From an uncultured Bacilli bacterium (GTDB taxonomy: Bacteria > Bacillota_I > Bacilli_A > RF39 > UBA660), in assembly GCA_947589725.1 (NCBI GenBank), contig CANQCQ010000024.1:1-10315 (forward strand): 10,315 bases of DNA. The letters run 5' to 3'. The position numbers and the translations under genes were made by a program. The notes below the pieces were generated by a model. The model was not told the origin of the DNA and did no database searches. It worked only from the letters and a program-made list of their open reading frames with translations. Within the stretch, counting starts at the first letter, position 1. Each line of letters begins with the position of its first letter. Below, piece after piece: positions 1 to 6,537 of the stretch.

Positions 1-41
1 GCTTAGGAGGCGATTGCTCTATCCTACTGAGCTACGAGGAC
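1..41 (-). tRNA. tRNA-Arg (anticodon CCT), 5' part only
   Basis: Read on the minus strand, this begins GTCCTCG (5' acceptor strand), then TA, a D-arm GCTC...GAGC enclosing AGTAGGATA, and an anticodon stem ATCGC. The seven-base loop CTCCTAA places CCT in the anticodon position (bases 5-7), which decodes the arginine codon AGG. The 3' half (rest of anticodon stem, variable loop, T-arm, acceptor 3' strand) lies beyond the left edge. It follows the rnjB terminator, so it is probably transcribed from its own extended -10 element at 50-58. The fold is clear; the identity rests on the visible anticodon. Confidence 0.9.
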
Positions 42-49
42 ATATATAA

Positions 50-58
50 AGTATATCA
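50..58 (-). promoter_or_regulatory. candidate extended -10 promoter of the tRNA-Arg
   Basis: The minus strand reads TGATATACT, a TGN extension followed by a good -10 hexamer (TATACT), ending nine bases before the first tRNA base. No convincing -35 box lies 17 bases upstream. The same 15 bases (ATATAAAGTATATCA on the plus strand) recur upstream of rnc at 2537-2551, which favours a shared promoter element. The predicted start would leave a leader of only a few bases. Confidence 0.4.
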
Positions 59-59
59 T

Positions 60-104
60 ATAAAAGTAAAAAGATACTAAGATTTTACACTTAAGTATCT
101 TTTT
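60..104 (-). terminator. Rho-independent terminator of rnjB, overlapping its stop codon
   Basis: An 11-bp perfect stem joins 94-104 to 68-78 (minus strand AAAAAGATACT / AGTATCTTTTT). It is followed by ACTTTTATA, giving a U-rich tail. The rnjB stop codon (103-105) forms the start of the stem, so gene and terminator share bases. The stem is A/T-flanked on both sides and could also work on the plus strand. Confidence 0.75.
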
Positions 105-1755
105 ATACTTCTTGAATAACAGTAATTATCATTGGTTTAGATTCTGTTTGTTTATAGAAAAATTTTCCTAATTCTTCACGTACATCATTCTTTATTTTGG
201 AATAATCTACTCTTTTACTGTTTATTTCTATATTTGCTTCTATTACTTCTCTTGACAATTGTTTTGTTTCTTCAAGTAAATCTTGACTTTCCTTAACATA
301 GACAAATCCTCTTGTTAGAATTTCAGGACCACCAACTATTTGCTTTGTATTTTTATCTAAAGTGCAACTGATAATAACAATTCCATTTTCTCCTAACATT
401 TCTCTATCTTTTAATACTAAGTCTCCTATATCTCCTTGAGATTTTCCATCAATTAGTATTTCATCTACATCAATATGTTCATTGGAATCAATCATTTTTC
501 CATTTTCAAAAGTTACTACATCACCATTTAATTTAAGAATAATATTTTCTTTAGGAATACCTAATTCATAGGCTATATCAGCATTAGCATATTGTTGTCT
601 ATATTCTCCTTTAACTGGGAAATAATACTTCGGATTCATTAAATTAATCATAAGCATTATATCTTCACGAGATGAATGACATAGTAAGTGTTTTTTACTA
701 GATAAGGAAACAGCATTAGCTCCTAGCATTGCAATTTCATCCATAATTAGAGCCATCCTCTTTTCAATTCCTGGATATGATGGTTCAGTTATAAAGATAG
801 TATCTGTTTCTTTTATCTTTATAAATTTATCAAATCCTTTAATAATTCTTTCTAAATTACCAAAAGGCTTTTCTTTTTCATCTGATATTAATACTACTGT
901 TGCTTTTGCATCTAAGTCTACTAAAGATCCTATAATATCTTTATTTACTTTTAAGTAACCTTCTTCAATTCCTCTATTAATAGTTTCTCCTAGACTTTTA
1001 CCCATAATAACTATTTTTCTATGTGTGTTACTTACTTCATCAAATATTTCTTGAATTCTATGATAATGTCCTGGAAAGATAGTACATATAATTCGATATT
1101 CACTCTTATGTAATACTTCTCTTATAAAAGAACTAGTTCTATTATTAGGAGAAGTATGACCTTCACGGTCAGCATAGAATGATTCACTAAGTAAACATAA
1201 AACTCCTTGTTTTCCAACATAAGCTAATTTTCCTATGTCTGTTTTATAAGATCCTTGCATAGTTGGATCAAAGACATAATCTCCAGTGTATACTATAGCT
1301 CCATTTTCTGTATATAATACATAGCAAACTGCATCAGGAATAGAATGAGTAACACTAATTGGAAATACAGAGTTCTTACCAAAATCTATTTTTGAATGTG
1401 GTCTTATTTCTTTAAAATTAGTTTTATCTAATATATCTTTTGATAAATCATTTTTAACAACTTCTAATGTTAATTTTGTTCCATAAATAGGTATATCTTG
1501 AATCTTTTCTAGTATATCAGGTATTGCTCCCATATTTCCTTCATGACCATGTGTTAAAAATATACCTTTAATATTCTTTTTATTTTTAATTAAATAATCA
1601 AAATTAGGAATAATATAATCTACTCCTAAGTTTATATCATTATCATACTTTAGTCCGGCATCAAAAACAAAAATATCTTTATCTACATTAACTACATACA
1701 TATTTTTGCCATTTTCATTTAAACCACCTAAAGCAAAAATTTTAATTTTACTCAA
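103..1755 (-). CDS. rnjB: RNase J family protein, RNase J2-like with degenerate active site
   Basis: This 550-aa protein has the full RNase J layout: metallo-beta-lactamase core (about 1-200), beta-CASP domain (about 205-350), return to the core (350-420), linker and C-terminal domain (about 430-550). RNase J enzymes are cytoplasmic 5'-3' exo/endoribonucleases of mRNA decay and rRNA maturation; J2 usually supports J1 in a complex. Visible landmarks are H69-G-H71 in THGH, H137 in THSIPDA, D159 in YTGD, the IDGKSQGDIGDLVL segment and a C-terminus ending KPMIITVIQEV. The metal motif HxHxDH is changed: D and H become G73 and N74. The later PVHGEYR motif reads PVKGEYR (K382). From memory of the family, B. 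subtilis J2 is also altered at the last positions, so this resembles J2 more than J1, with further loss in the loop at 356-362 (HLLCHSS). The start is TTG, supported by AAAGGAG nine bases upstream. Catalytic activity is doubtful. Confidence 0.88.
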   Translation of the reverse strand: MSKIKIFALGGLNENGKNMYVVNVDKDIFVFDAGLKYDNDINLGVDYIIPNFDYLIKNKKNIKGIFLTHGHEGNMGAIPDILEKIQDIPIYGTKLTLEVVKNDLSKDILDKTNFKEIRPHSKIDFGKNSVFPISVTHSIPDAVCYVLYTENGAIVYTGDYVFDPTMQGSYKTDIGKLAYVGKQGVLCLLSESFYADREGHTSPNNRTSSFIREVLHKSEYRIICTIFPGHYHRIQEIFDEVSNTHRKIVIMGKSLGETINRGIEEGYLKVNKDIIGSLVDLDAKATVVLISDEKEKPFGNLERIIKGFDKFIKIKETDTIFITEPSYPGIEKRMALIMDEIAMLGANAVSLSSKKHLLCHSSREDIMLMINLMNPKYYFPVKGEYRQQYANADIAYELGIPKENIILKLNGDVVTFENGKMIDSNEHIDVDEILIDGKSQGDIGDLVLKDREMLGENGIVIISCTLDKNTKQIVGGPEILTRGFVYVKESQDLLEETKQLSREVIEANIEINSKRVDYSKIKNDVREELGKFFYKQTESKPMIITVIQEV

Positions 1756-1771
1756 AATTATAATCTCCTTT
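1756..1771 (-). promoter_or_regulatory. Shine-Dalgarno site fixing the TTG start of rnjB
   Basis: The minus strand carries AAAGGAG at 1771-1765, nine bases before TTG at 1755-1753. The encoded N-terminus MSKIKIFALGG lines up with the usual RNase J start, so TTG is accepted as the initiation codon. Confidence 0.75.
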
Positions 1772-1831
1772 CTTAATTTTTTAACGATTTTAAAAACTTA
1801 TATAAATAAAGACCAATCAAAAGACTAGTTA

Positions 1832-1860
1832 ATTATATCATTATTTTATTATTTTGTAAA
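1832..1860 (-). promoter_or_regulatory. promoter of rnjB (extended -10)
   Basis: The minus strand reads TTTACA (1860-1855), a 17-base spacer, then a perfect TATAAT (1837-1832) preceded by TGA, giving an extended -10. It lies directly after the rnc stop codon and predicts a leader of about 70 bases. rnjB can therefore be transcribed independently of rnc. No terminator is evident between the two genes, so read-through from rnc remains possible. Confidence 0.75.
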
Positions 1861-2526
1861 TTAGATTGCTAATTTATCAAGAACTGCTTTAGCAGCTTCT
1901 TGCTCTGCTTCTTTTTTACTACTAGCTATTCCTACTCCATATACTATATTATCTATTTTAACTTGAATAGTATAAGTTCTATCATGAGCAGGACCTTCTT
2001 CATTTACTAATTCATATGTTAAAGATTTTTGATTTGTTTGAACATACTCTTGTAAAACACTTTTATAATCACTAAAGAAATTTATATTTGGATTTTCTAT
2101 ATAAGGAACTACTATTGAAAGAATTGTTTTTCTAGCAGTGGCATATCCTAGATCAATATAGATAGCAGCCATTAATGACTCAAATATATCAGCTATTATA
2201 GCCTTTCTATGTTTTCCACCTGAATGTTCTTCTCCTACGCCAACTTTAATATATTTACTTAATTCTAGTTCATTTGCATAGACAGCTAAAGCATTTTCAC
2301 AAACATAACTTGATCTTATTTTAGTCATTTCACCTTCATTAATAAATTTATTTGAATATAGGTAATCAGCTACTACTAAGTCAACTACTGCATCTCCTAA
2401 AAATTCTAATCTTTCATAATCAGCTTTATTTTTATGCTCATTAGCATATGAACTATGAGAAAAAGCTGTTTGATAAAGAGTAATGTCTTTAGGTGTAATA
2501 TTTAATTTTTTAAATAATTCTTGCAT
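1861..2526 (-). CDS. rnc: Ribonuclease III
   Basis: This is a 221-aa double-strand-specific endoribonuclease that processes rRNA precursors and structured mRNAs in the cytoplasm. The N-terminal RNase III domain (about 1-145) has the signature ERLEFLGDAVVDL (E38, E41, D45) and the second metal cluster in ADIFESLMAAIY (D113, E116). A linker leads to a double-stranded-RNA-binding domain (about 152-220) with GPAHDRTYTIQV and the helix SSKKEAEQEAA, whose KK pair contacts RNA in this family. Length is typical. The frame is open four codons further upstream, but GGTGA at 2532-2536 sits five bases before the ATG at 2526-2524 and no site precedes the earlier ATG, so MQELF is taken as the N-terminus. 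All catalytic residues are present, unlike its neighbour rnjB. In many Bacilli rnc lies near smc and ftsY; that linkage is absent here. Confidence 0.95.
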   Translation of the reverse strand: MQELFKKLNITPKDITLYQTAFSHSSYANEHKNKADYERLEFLGDAVVDLVVADYLYSNKFINEGEMTKIRSSYVCENALAVYANELELSKYIKVGVGEEHSGGKHRKAIIADIFESLMAAIYIDLGYATARKTILSIVVPYIENPNINFFSDYKSVLQEYVQTNQKSLTYELVNEEGPAHDRTYTIQVKIDNIVYGVGIASSKKEAEQEAAKAVLDKLAI

Positions 2527-2536
2527 ATTTATCACC
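2527..2536 (-). promoter_or_regulatory. Shine-Dalgarno site deciding the rnc start
   Basis: GGTGA (2536-2532, minus strand) lies five bases before ATG at 2526-2524. It overlaps the in-frame upstream ATG at 2538-2536, which itself has only an A/T-rich sequence before it. GGTGA-type sites are used by most genes in this window. Confidence 0.65.
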
Positions 2537-2542
2537 ATATAA

Positions 2543-2551
2543 AGTATATCA
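2543..2551 (-). promoter_or_regulatory. candidate extended -10 promoter of rnc
   Basis: The minus strand reads TGATATACT, an extended -10 with no good -35 box (the hexamer 17 bases upstream is TATACT). Transcription would start near 2536 and give a very short leader that still includes the GGTGA site. The same 15-base sequence precedes the tRNA-Arg gene. Confidence 0.4.
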
Positions 2552-2578
2552 AAAATAGATGATGAAGTATACTTATAA

Positions 2579-2607
2579 TTGATATTTTGATTTTTTTATA
2601 GTAGAAT
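2579..2607 (+). promoter_or_regulatory. promoter of the yidD-lipoprotein pair
   Basis: TTGATA (2579-2584), a 17-base spacer and TAGAAT (2602-2607) each match the SigA consensus at five of six bases. Predicted transcription starts near 2614, about 24 bases before the yidD ATG. It is divergent from the rnc promoter region. Confidence 0.7.
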
Positions 2608-2637
2608 TAATATGAGAATATTGGTTCAGGAGTTAAT

Positions 2638-2874
2638 ATGAAAAAAATACTTATTAAGCTTATAGAAATATATCAAAGTATTCCTTTTAGTACACATGTA
2701 TATTGTAGATATGTTCCTAGTTGTTCTAATTATGCTAAAGAAGCTATTAATGAGTATGGTTCTATAAAAGGTAGTATTATGGCTATAAAAAGAATTCTAT
2801 CTTGTAATCCATTTGGTTCTTATGGCTACTCTCCTGTTCCTAAAAAAGGAGTTAAAAATGAAAAAAATATTTAA
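2638..2874 (+). CDS. yidD: YidD family membrane protein insertion efficiency factor
   Basis: This small 78-aa protein belongs to the YidD family (also called the alpha-haemolysin-like family), which sits at the inner face of the membrane through an amphipathic N-terminal helix and assists YidC-dependent insertion of membrane proteins. The signature is intact: CRYVPSCSNYAKEAI (C23, C29), then G-SIKGSIMAIKRILSCNPF (C56) and a closing PVP at 66-68; the usual GGYDPVP reads GYSPVP. The start ATG has AGGAG five bases upstream. The last 17 bases overlap the next gene in another frame, so the two are likely translationally coupled. In many bacteria yidD follows rnpA and precedes yidC; here it is detached from that cluster. 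Confidence 0.95.
   Translation: MKKILIKLIEIYQSIPFSTHVYCRYVPSCSNYAKEAINEYGSIKGSIMAIKRILSCNPFGSYGYSPVPKKGVKNEKNI
2845..2860 (+). promoter_or_regulatory. Shine-Dalgarno site deciding the lipoprotein start
   Basis: AAAGGAG (2845-2851) lies six bases before ATG at 2858. It is inside the end of yidD. The in-frame ATG further upstream at 2813 has no such site, and starting there would put a charged stretch before the signal peptide. Confidence 0.8.
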
Positions 2875-3733
2875 TTATTTTTTATTGATAATAATGATTT
2901 TTGGTTTATCAATATTTAGTACTGGTTGTGCAAATGATGAAATGGATGGTATAGAAATAGCTGTTACAAATTATGCAAATGAATTTATAGTTAGCAGATT
3001 ATATAGTAAACATTCTAAGATAACATCTATTTATCCTGATGGTGTTGATACTAGTACTTATCAATTAAGTAAAAAACAAAAAGAAGAATACGCTAATTAT
3101 CAAATATTTATCTATAATGGATTAATTGAATCAGAAAGAAACTTAGCTATTGATTTATTAGATATCAATCCTAATTTAAAAATAATAGATACAGCTTATG
3201 TTTTAGAAACTGATTATTCTCCTGAAGAATTATGGTTAAATCCTTCTTCTTTATTAATGATGAGTAAAAATGTTAAAACTGGTTTACTTGAATATATAAC
3301 AAGTACTTATCTTCAAAAAGAAATAGAACTATCTTATGATGAATTAAAGATAGATTTATCTAATCTAGATGTCTTATATAGGGATGCTGTTAAAGATACT
3401 AATAATAGAATTGTTGTAGTTGATGATTCAGCTTTAAATTTCTTACAAAAATTTGGACTAGAAGTATATTGTATAGATAATTCAGCAACAGATAAATTAT
3501 TAATGGATGTTGAAAATTTAATAATTAATAATAAAGTATCTTATATAATTACTTTTAAAGGAAATGATTTAAGTACTAATGCAACTTCATTTATAAATAA
3601 ATATAATAAAATTAAATCTCTTGAATTACATAAACTAAATATTTTAAGTGATTTAGAAAGAGATGAGAAAAAAGATTATCTTTCTATTATGAATGATAAT
3701 TTAAACTTATTAACTCAAGAATTATACCAATAG
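2858..3733 (+). CDS. ZnuA/TroA-like binding lipoprotein lacking the usual metal ligands
   Basis: This 291-aa protein has a lipoprotein signal peptide: KK, a hydrophobic stretch at about 4-20, then STGC with C24 as the predicted lipidated cysteine. The rest follows the cluster-9 metal-binding fold of ABC importers (ZnuA, TroA, MntC): IEIAVTNYANEFIV (about 32-45), YPDGVDTSTYQLS (59-71), IFIYNGLIESE (83-93), ELWLNPSSL (124-132), VVVDDSALNFLQKFGLEVY (186-204) and YIITFKGN (229-236). In that family histidines occupy the positions seen here as S66, E124 and D190, so three of the normal zinc/manganese ligands seem replaced. It may bind another ligand, bind metal differently, or serve as a cell-surface structural protein. 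No permease or ATPase gene is nearby. It is co-transcribed with and overlaps yidD. Fold assignment is fairly sure; substrate is unknown. Confidence 0.7.
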   Translation: MKKIFNYFLLIIMIFGLSIFSTGCANDEMDGIEIAVTNYANEFIVSRLYSKHSKITSIYPDGVDTSTYQLSKKQKEEYANYQIFIYNGLIESERNLAIDLLDINPNLKIIDTAYVLETDYSPEELWLNPSSLLMMSKNVKTGLLEYITSTYLQKEIELSYDELKIDLSNLDVLYRDAVKDTNNRIVVVDDSALNFLQKFGLEVYCIDNSATDKLLMDVENLIINNKVSYIITFKGNDLSTNATSFINKYNKIKSLELHKLNILSDLERDEKKDYLSIMNDNLNLLTQELYQ

Positions 3734-3763
3734 AAAAAAATATACAAAGCTGTATATTTTTTT
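3734..3763. terminator. bidirectional Rho-independent terminator between convergent genes
   Basis: A perfect 13-bp inverted repeat (seven A, TATACA / TGTATA, seven T) closes a four-base loop AAGC at 3747-3750. It begins directly after the lipoprotein TAG stop, and its right arm includes most of the stop codon of the minus-strand AlkD-like gene (3762-3764). A/T runs at both ends give a U tract in either direction. Confidence 0.85.
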
Positions 3764-4496
3764 AATTCTTTTTATATTTCAAAATATCTTTTTTATCTAC
3801 TTTACTTACTTTATTAGATTCTCTTATTTTATTAATAGCTTTATTTTGAATAGATGAATTTAATTTGTTATTAGCTAAAAATTTAATAGTTCGATCTTTA
3901 TAATAAATATATAAATAACTAATAAGCCAAGCAATAGACATTTCAACATAATAATCTTTATTTTCTATTTCTTCTATTACTTTAAATATATATTCTAAAT
4001 AATCTTCATCTTCTAAATAGTGATTTAGAATGGAAACTACTCCTACTCTAACATAATAGGGGTTTTTATCTTTTATTAGTTTATTTATAATACTTATAAA
4101 TTTATCTTTATTTTTCTTGATAATATTAAATCTACATATACAAATATCACAAGTTGCCCAATTATCAATGGAATCTAAAAACTTAGATAAGTAATTAATA
4201 AAAGTATCATATTGATCTATATATGATATAGCTATTCCTTCTAATAATGTTTCTTCAAAATAATTGTGTTCAATATTATTAAGAAAATCTATTATGTTAT
4301 CTTTATTTATACATTTGATTAGATAACTTATTATTGGAACTTTAATACCTATTATTTCATAGTTAGTATTAATTATTTTACTATTGAATTCTTTATATTT
4401 TAAATCTTGTAAAGACTTTAATTTTTTTATAAAAGTTTGGTAACTTTTTTTATTCCAACTACTTGGAATTATTGTTTTATAGGAAGTTAATGGCAC
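3762..4496 (-). CDS. AlkD-like DNA alkylation repair protein
   Basis: This 244-aa all-helical protein matches the AlkD family of HEAT-like-repeat DNA glycosylases, which remove positively charged alkylated bases such as 3-methyladenine and 7-methylguanine. Matching segments in order are GIKVPIISYLIK (50-61), YFEETLLEGIAI (79-90), DNWATCDICI (111-120), YYVRVGVVSILNHYL (147-161), YYVEMSIAWLISYLY (182-196) and NKAINKIRESNKVS (218-231). W113, D117, R150 and W190 correspond to residues known in Bacillus cereus AlkD as the DNA-facing aromatic and catalytic positions (W109, D113, R148, W187). Length is usual. The start is GTG at 4496-4494, with GAGGA five bases upstream; it overlaps the end of the preceding 95-aa gene by 20 bases. 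Being last in a coupled operon of unknown genes is unusual for this enzyme. Confidence 0.88.
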   Translation of the reverse strand: MPLTSYKTIIPSSWNKKSYQTFIKKLKSLQDLKYKEFNSKIINTNYEIIGIKVPIISYLIKCINKDNIIDFLNNIEHNYFEETLLEGIAISYIDQYDTFINYLSKFLDSIDNWATCDICICRFNIIKKNKDKFISIINKLIKDKNPYYVRVGVVSILNHYLEDEDYLEYIFKVIEEIENKDYYVEMSIAWLISYLYIYYKDRTIKFLANNKLNSSIQNKAINKIRESNKVSKVDKKDILKYKKN

Positions 4497-4764
4497 TTAT
4501 ATCCTCATTAATTAAAGCTACTAATACTTCAGTATTATAATTATCAAAAGCTTTTTTTACTTTGTCATATTCAATAGAAAATATTTCTATTCTTCTAATT
4601 AATAAATCATCTATTACTTGGATATTAATTTTTTGCATATATTTAATTATTTCAATTGCATTTTCTCTATCAGCAATAAATTGTCTAATAACACTAGGTA
4701 AATTATTATCCTTAATCTTTTTTATAGTCTTATTACTAATACCTAAATCTTTTAAAAAATCCAT
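4477..4764 (-). CDS. unknown 95-aa helical protein
   Basis: No family is recognised. The protein is soluble, without signal or membrane segment, and appears wholly alpha-helical. It holds two or three short helix pairs with a pattern Leu-x-x-Leu/Ile-Gly-Ile followed by a charged helix (FLKDLGISNKTIKKI at 3-17, YMQKINIQVIDDLLIRR at 42-58). This periodicity recalls mTERF- or other alpha-helical-repeat proteins and part of the 586-aa neighbour, but the likeness is only in pattern. Its ATG lies four bases after the TGA of the 586-aa gene, and its AGGTGA site contains that stop, so translation is coupled. Its tail overlaps the AlkD-like gene by 20 bases. It could be a partner or regulator of those proteins; function is not assigned. 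Confidence 0.7.
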   Translation of the reverse strand: MDFLKDLGISNKTIKKIKDNNLPSVIRQFIADRENAIEIIKYMQKINIQVIDDLLIRRIEIFSIEYDKVKKAFDNYNTEVLVALINEDISAINFL

Positions 4765-4768
4765 CTAA

Positions 4769-6529
4769 TCACCTATTTTCTATTTCTTTTTGAATAATTT
4801 CATATACTTTATTATAGTTTTCTAAATTTATTATTGTATTGTATGTAATTGCAAACATAAAACTATCTATTGAATCTTTAATACCATTTTTTAGTAATGT
4901 GTTATATATTCTTAATACTTTAAGTCTTGAAATTCTAATTCCTAAAAAATTATATATTAAAGCATTATCTTGATCTATATATTTATTTATAGATTGGATA
5001 TATGGATTACTAAATATTGAATTACTTATGGTATTAGGGTAAGTATCGATTATTTTATTAAACTTATTTTTATTTTTAATATCTGGAATAATAGTATTTG
5101 TAACTCCATGTTTATTTTCTTCGTTAATATTCATATAATAAGTATTTCGATAATCAGGTCTATTTCTGGTAATTATTGCTTTTAATTGATAGTTTTCATT
5201 ATCTTCTTCCATGACTACTCTAAATGGTCCATCTTCTGGATTAGAAATATTTCCTTTATAATTTTTGGCAGATTCATAAATGTTATAGAACATAAGTGCA
5301 TCAGGATTAGATACTGTTTTTAAATTACTTAAGTTATCAATTAAGTATTTTAAGCCAAATTCATGAATTTCTATAAATGCATCAGCTATTTGAGCAAAGT
5401 TATTTGATAATAAAGCACAAGGAGAAGGATCAATTATTCCTCTTTTCTTATATTCAAAAGAAAAACCATATTTTGAAAATAAATCTAAATTCTTCTCTAA
5501 TAATTGGTTAGGCATTGTCAATATACTCTTACAAGCTTGATAGATATAGTTAATACTTATACCTGCATTCTTTAGCGTTATAATATTTCTCATAAAATCA
5601 ATAGAAGAACCCTTAGTCATTATCGAATAATCAGAATCACTTTCATTATCATTTTGTGTTAGTATGGCTCCACTAATATCTAATAATGATTTTGGTATTA
5701 ATTTATTTTCCATCGCAAATGTTGTTACTTGTTGGATTGTTGATTTAGTACTAGCTACTAAAATTGAAGTTAAAACATAATTATCAGTAATATGTGGATA
5801 AGCAAATTTATTTAAAGTTATAAAAATATCTTCAATATTTTTTAAATTACCTTTATCAATTAATATCTTTTTATAATCATCTTCTAATAAATTATAATCA
5901 TAATTATATTCTTTAAATAACTTTTCTAAATTTTCATTAGTAAGAGCAGCTTTTACCTTCTTTTTTGATTTAATAAGTAAATCATTATATCTTCTAAATT
6001 CAGTATCTAAAAGTTTAATTAAGATCTTTTCATTACCTTCTTCTAAATTATTAATGAAAAGTGCCTCAATTAAATCCATATCTTTACTGCGAAGTTTATA
6101 GGAATGATTAGCTAAATTCTCCTGTAATTTAGAATATTTCTTTTGCTCTTCCTCTATTTTCTTAATATCTTTATCATGATCTTTATTATAATCATTAAAT
6201 TTATTAAAACACTCTAAAAAATAATTATAATTATCTTTATCTTTTTTAAATAATCTAAGAGTAGATTTATAATCTTTATTTAAAGTTAAGATTTTCTTAA
6301 TAGTAGTTATATCATTGACTAATTTATCATAATCATCTACTTCAAACTTAGAAATTAAATCTTTTATGTCTTCAAAAGATAAATAAATTAATTCATTAAT
6401 ATCTTTTTTCAATCTTTTATATAATTCAACTAGGCTTTGATTATATTCTTCTTTTTTATTTTTTTCTGCTTCTAGACTTTGTTGCTTTTGATTAATTAAT
6501 TTATTAATTTCTCGTTCTTTAGAATTCAT
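4769..6529 (-). CDS. unknown 586-aa coiled-coil and helical-repeat protein
   Basis: No family is recognised. Residues 1-50 and about 115-145 are rich in K, E and Q with heptad-like spacing, suggesting coiled coils; 150-260 is helical and charged. A middle section (about 315-420) shows three roughly 34-residue units with shared spacing, marked by LKNAGISINYIYQ (319-331), FSKYGFSFEYKKRGII (351-366) and IHEFGLKYLIDNLS (388-401); each has a small-residue turn then a helix. Residues 430-500 look more beta/loop-like (GPFRVVMEEDNENYQLKAII at 434-453), with polar N- and D-rich stretches, and 525-586 is helical again. There is no signal peptide or membrane segment, so it is probably cytoplasmic. ATG is preceded by AGGTGA four bases away, and that site lies across the stop of the 413-aa gene. 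TGA ends the frame. Lineage-restricted status is suspected but not tested. Confidence 0.75.
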   Translation of the reverse strand: MNSKEREINKLINQKQQSLEAEKNKKEEYNQSLVELYKRLKKDINELIYLSFEDIKDLISKFEVDDYDKLVNDITTIKKILTLNKDYKSTLRLFKKDKDNYNYFLECFNKFNDYNKDHDKDIKKIEEEQKKYSKLQENLANHSYKLRSKDMDLIEALFINNLEEGNEKILIKLLDTEFRRYNDLLIKSKKKVKAALTNENLEKLFKEYNYDYNLLEDDYKKILIDKGNLKNIEDIFITLNKFAYPHITDNYVLTSILVASTKSTIQQVTTFAMENKLIPKSLLDISGAILTQNDNESDSDYSIMTKGSSIDFMRNIITLKNAGISINYIYQACKSILTMPNQLLEKNLDLFSKYGFSFEYKKRGIIDPSPCALLSNNFAQIADAFIEIHEFGLKYLIDNLSNLKTVSNPDALMFYNIYESAKNYKGNISNPEDGPFRVVMEEDNENYQLKAIITRNRPDYRNTYYMNINEENKHGVTNTIIPDIKNKNKFNKIIDTYPNTISNSIFSNPYIQSINKYIDQDNALIYNFLGIRISRLKVLRIYNTLLKNGIKDSIDSFMFAITYNTIINLENYNKVYEIIQKEIENR

Positions 6530-6537
6530 CTTTTCAC

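Noticed and set aside
2565..2574. 10-bp palindrome AAGTATACTT in the rnc-yidD divergent region as a repressor operator
   Set aside because: Short A/T palindromes are expected by chance in DNA of this composition, and no regulator gene or second copy supports it.
2813..2857. Upstream in-frame ATG as the lipoprotein start
   Set aside because: It has no ribosome-binding site and would add a charged stretch before the signal peptide; AAAGGAG clearly serves the ATG at 2858.
4562..4768. Plus-strand open frame of 68 codons with hydrophobic content
   Set aside because: It lies wholly antisense to the 95-aa gene, has no convincing Shine-Dalgarno site, and its hydrophobicity comes from reading an AT-rich helical gene backwards.
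4769..4771. TGA read as tryptophan (Mycoplasma-type code), suggested by the AT-rich composition
   Set aside because: Read-through would reach a TAG within about a dozen codons and would run over the next gene's start. Conserved Trp positions such as AlkD W113 and W190 use TGG, and sporulation genes are present.
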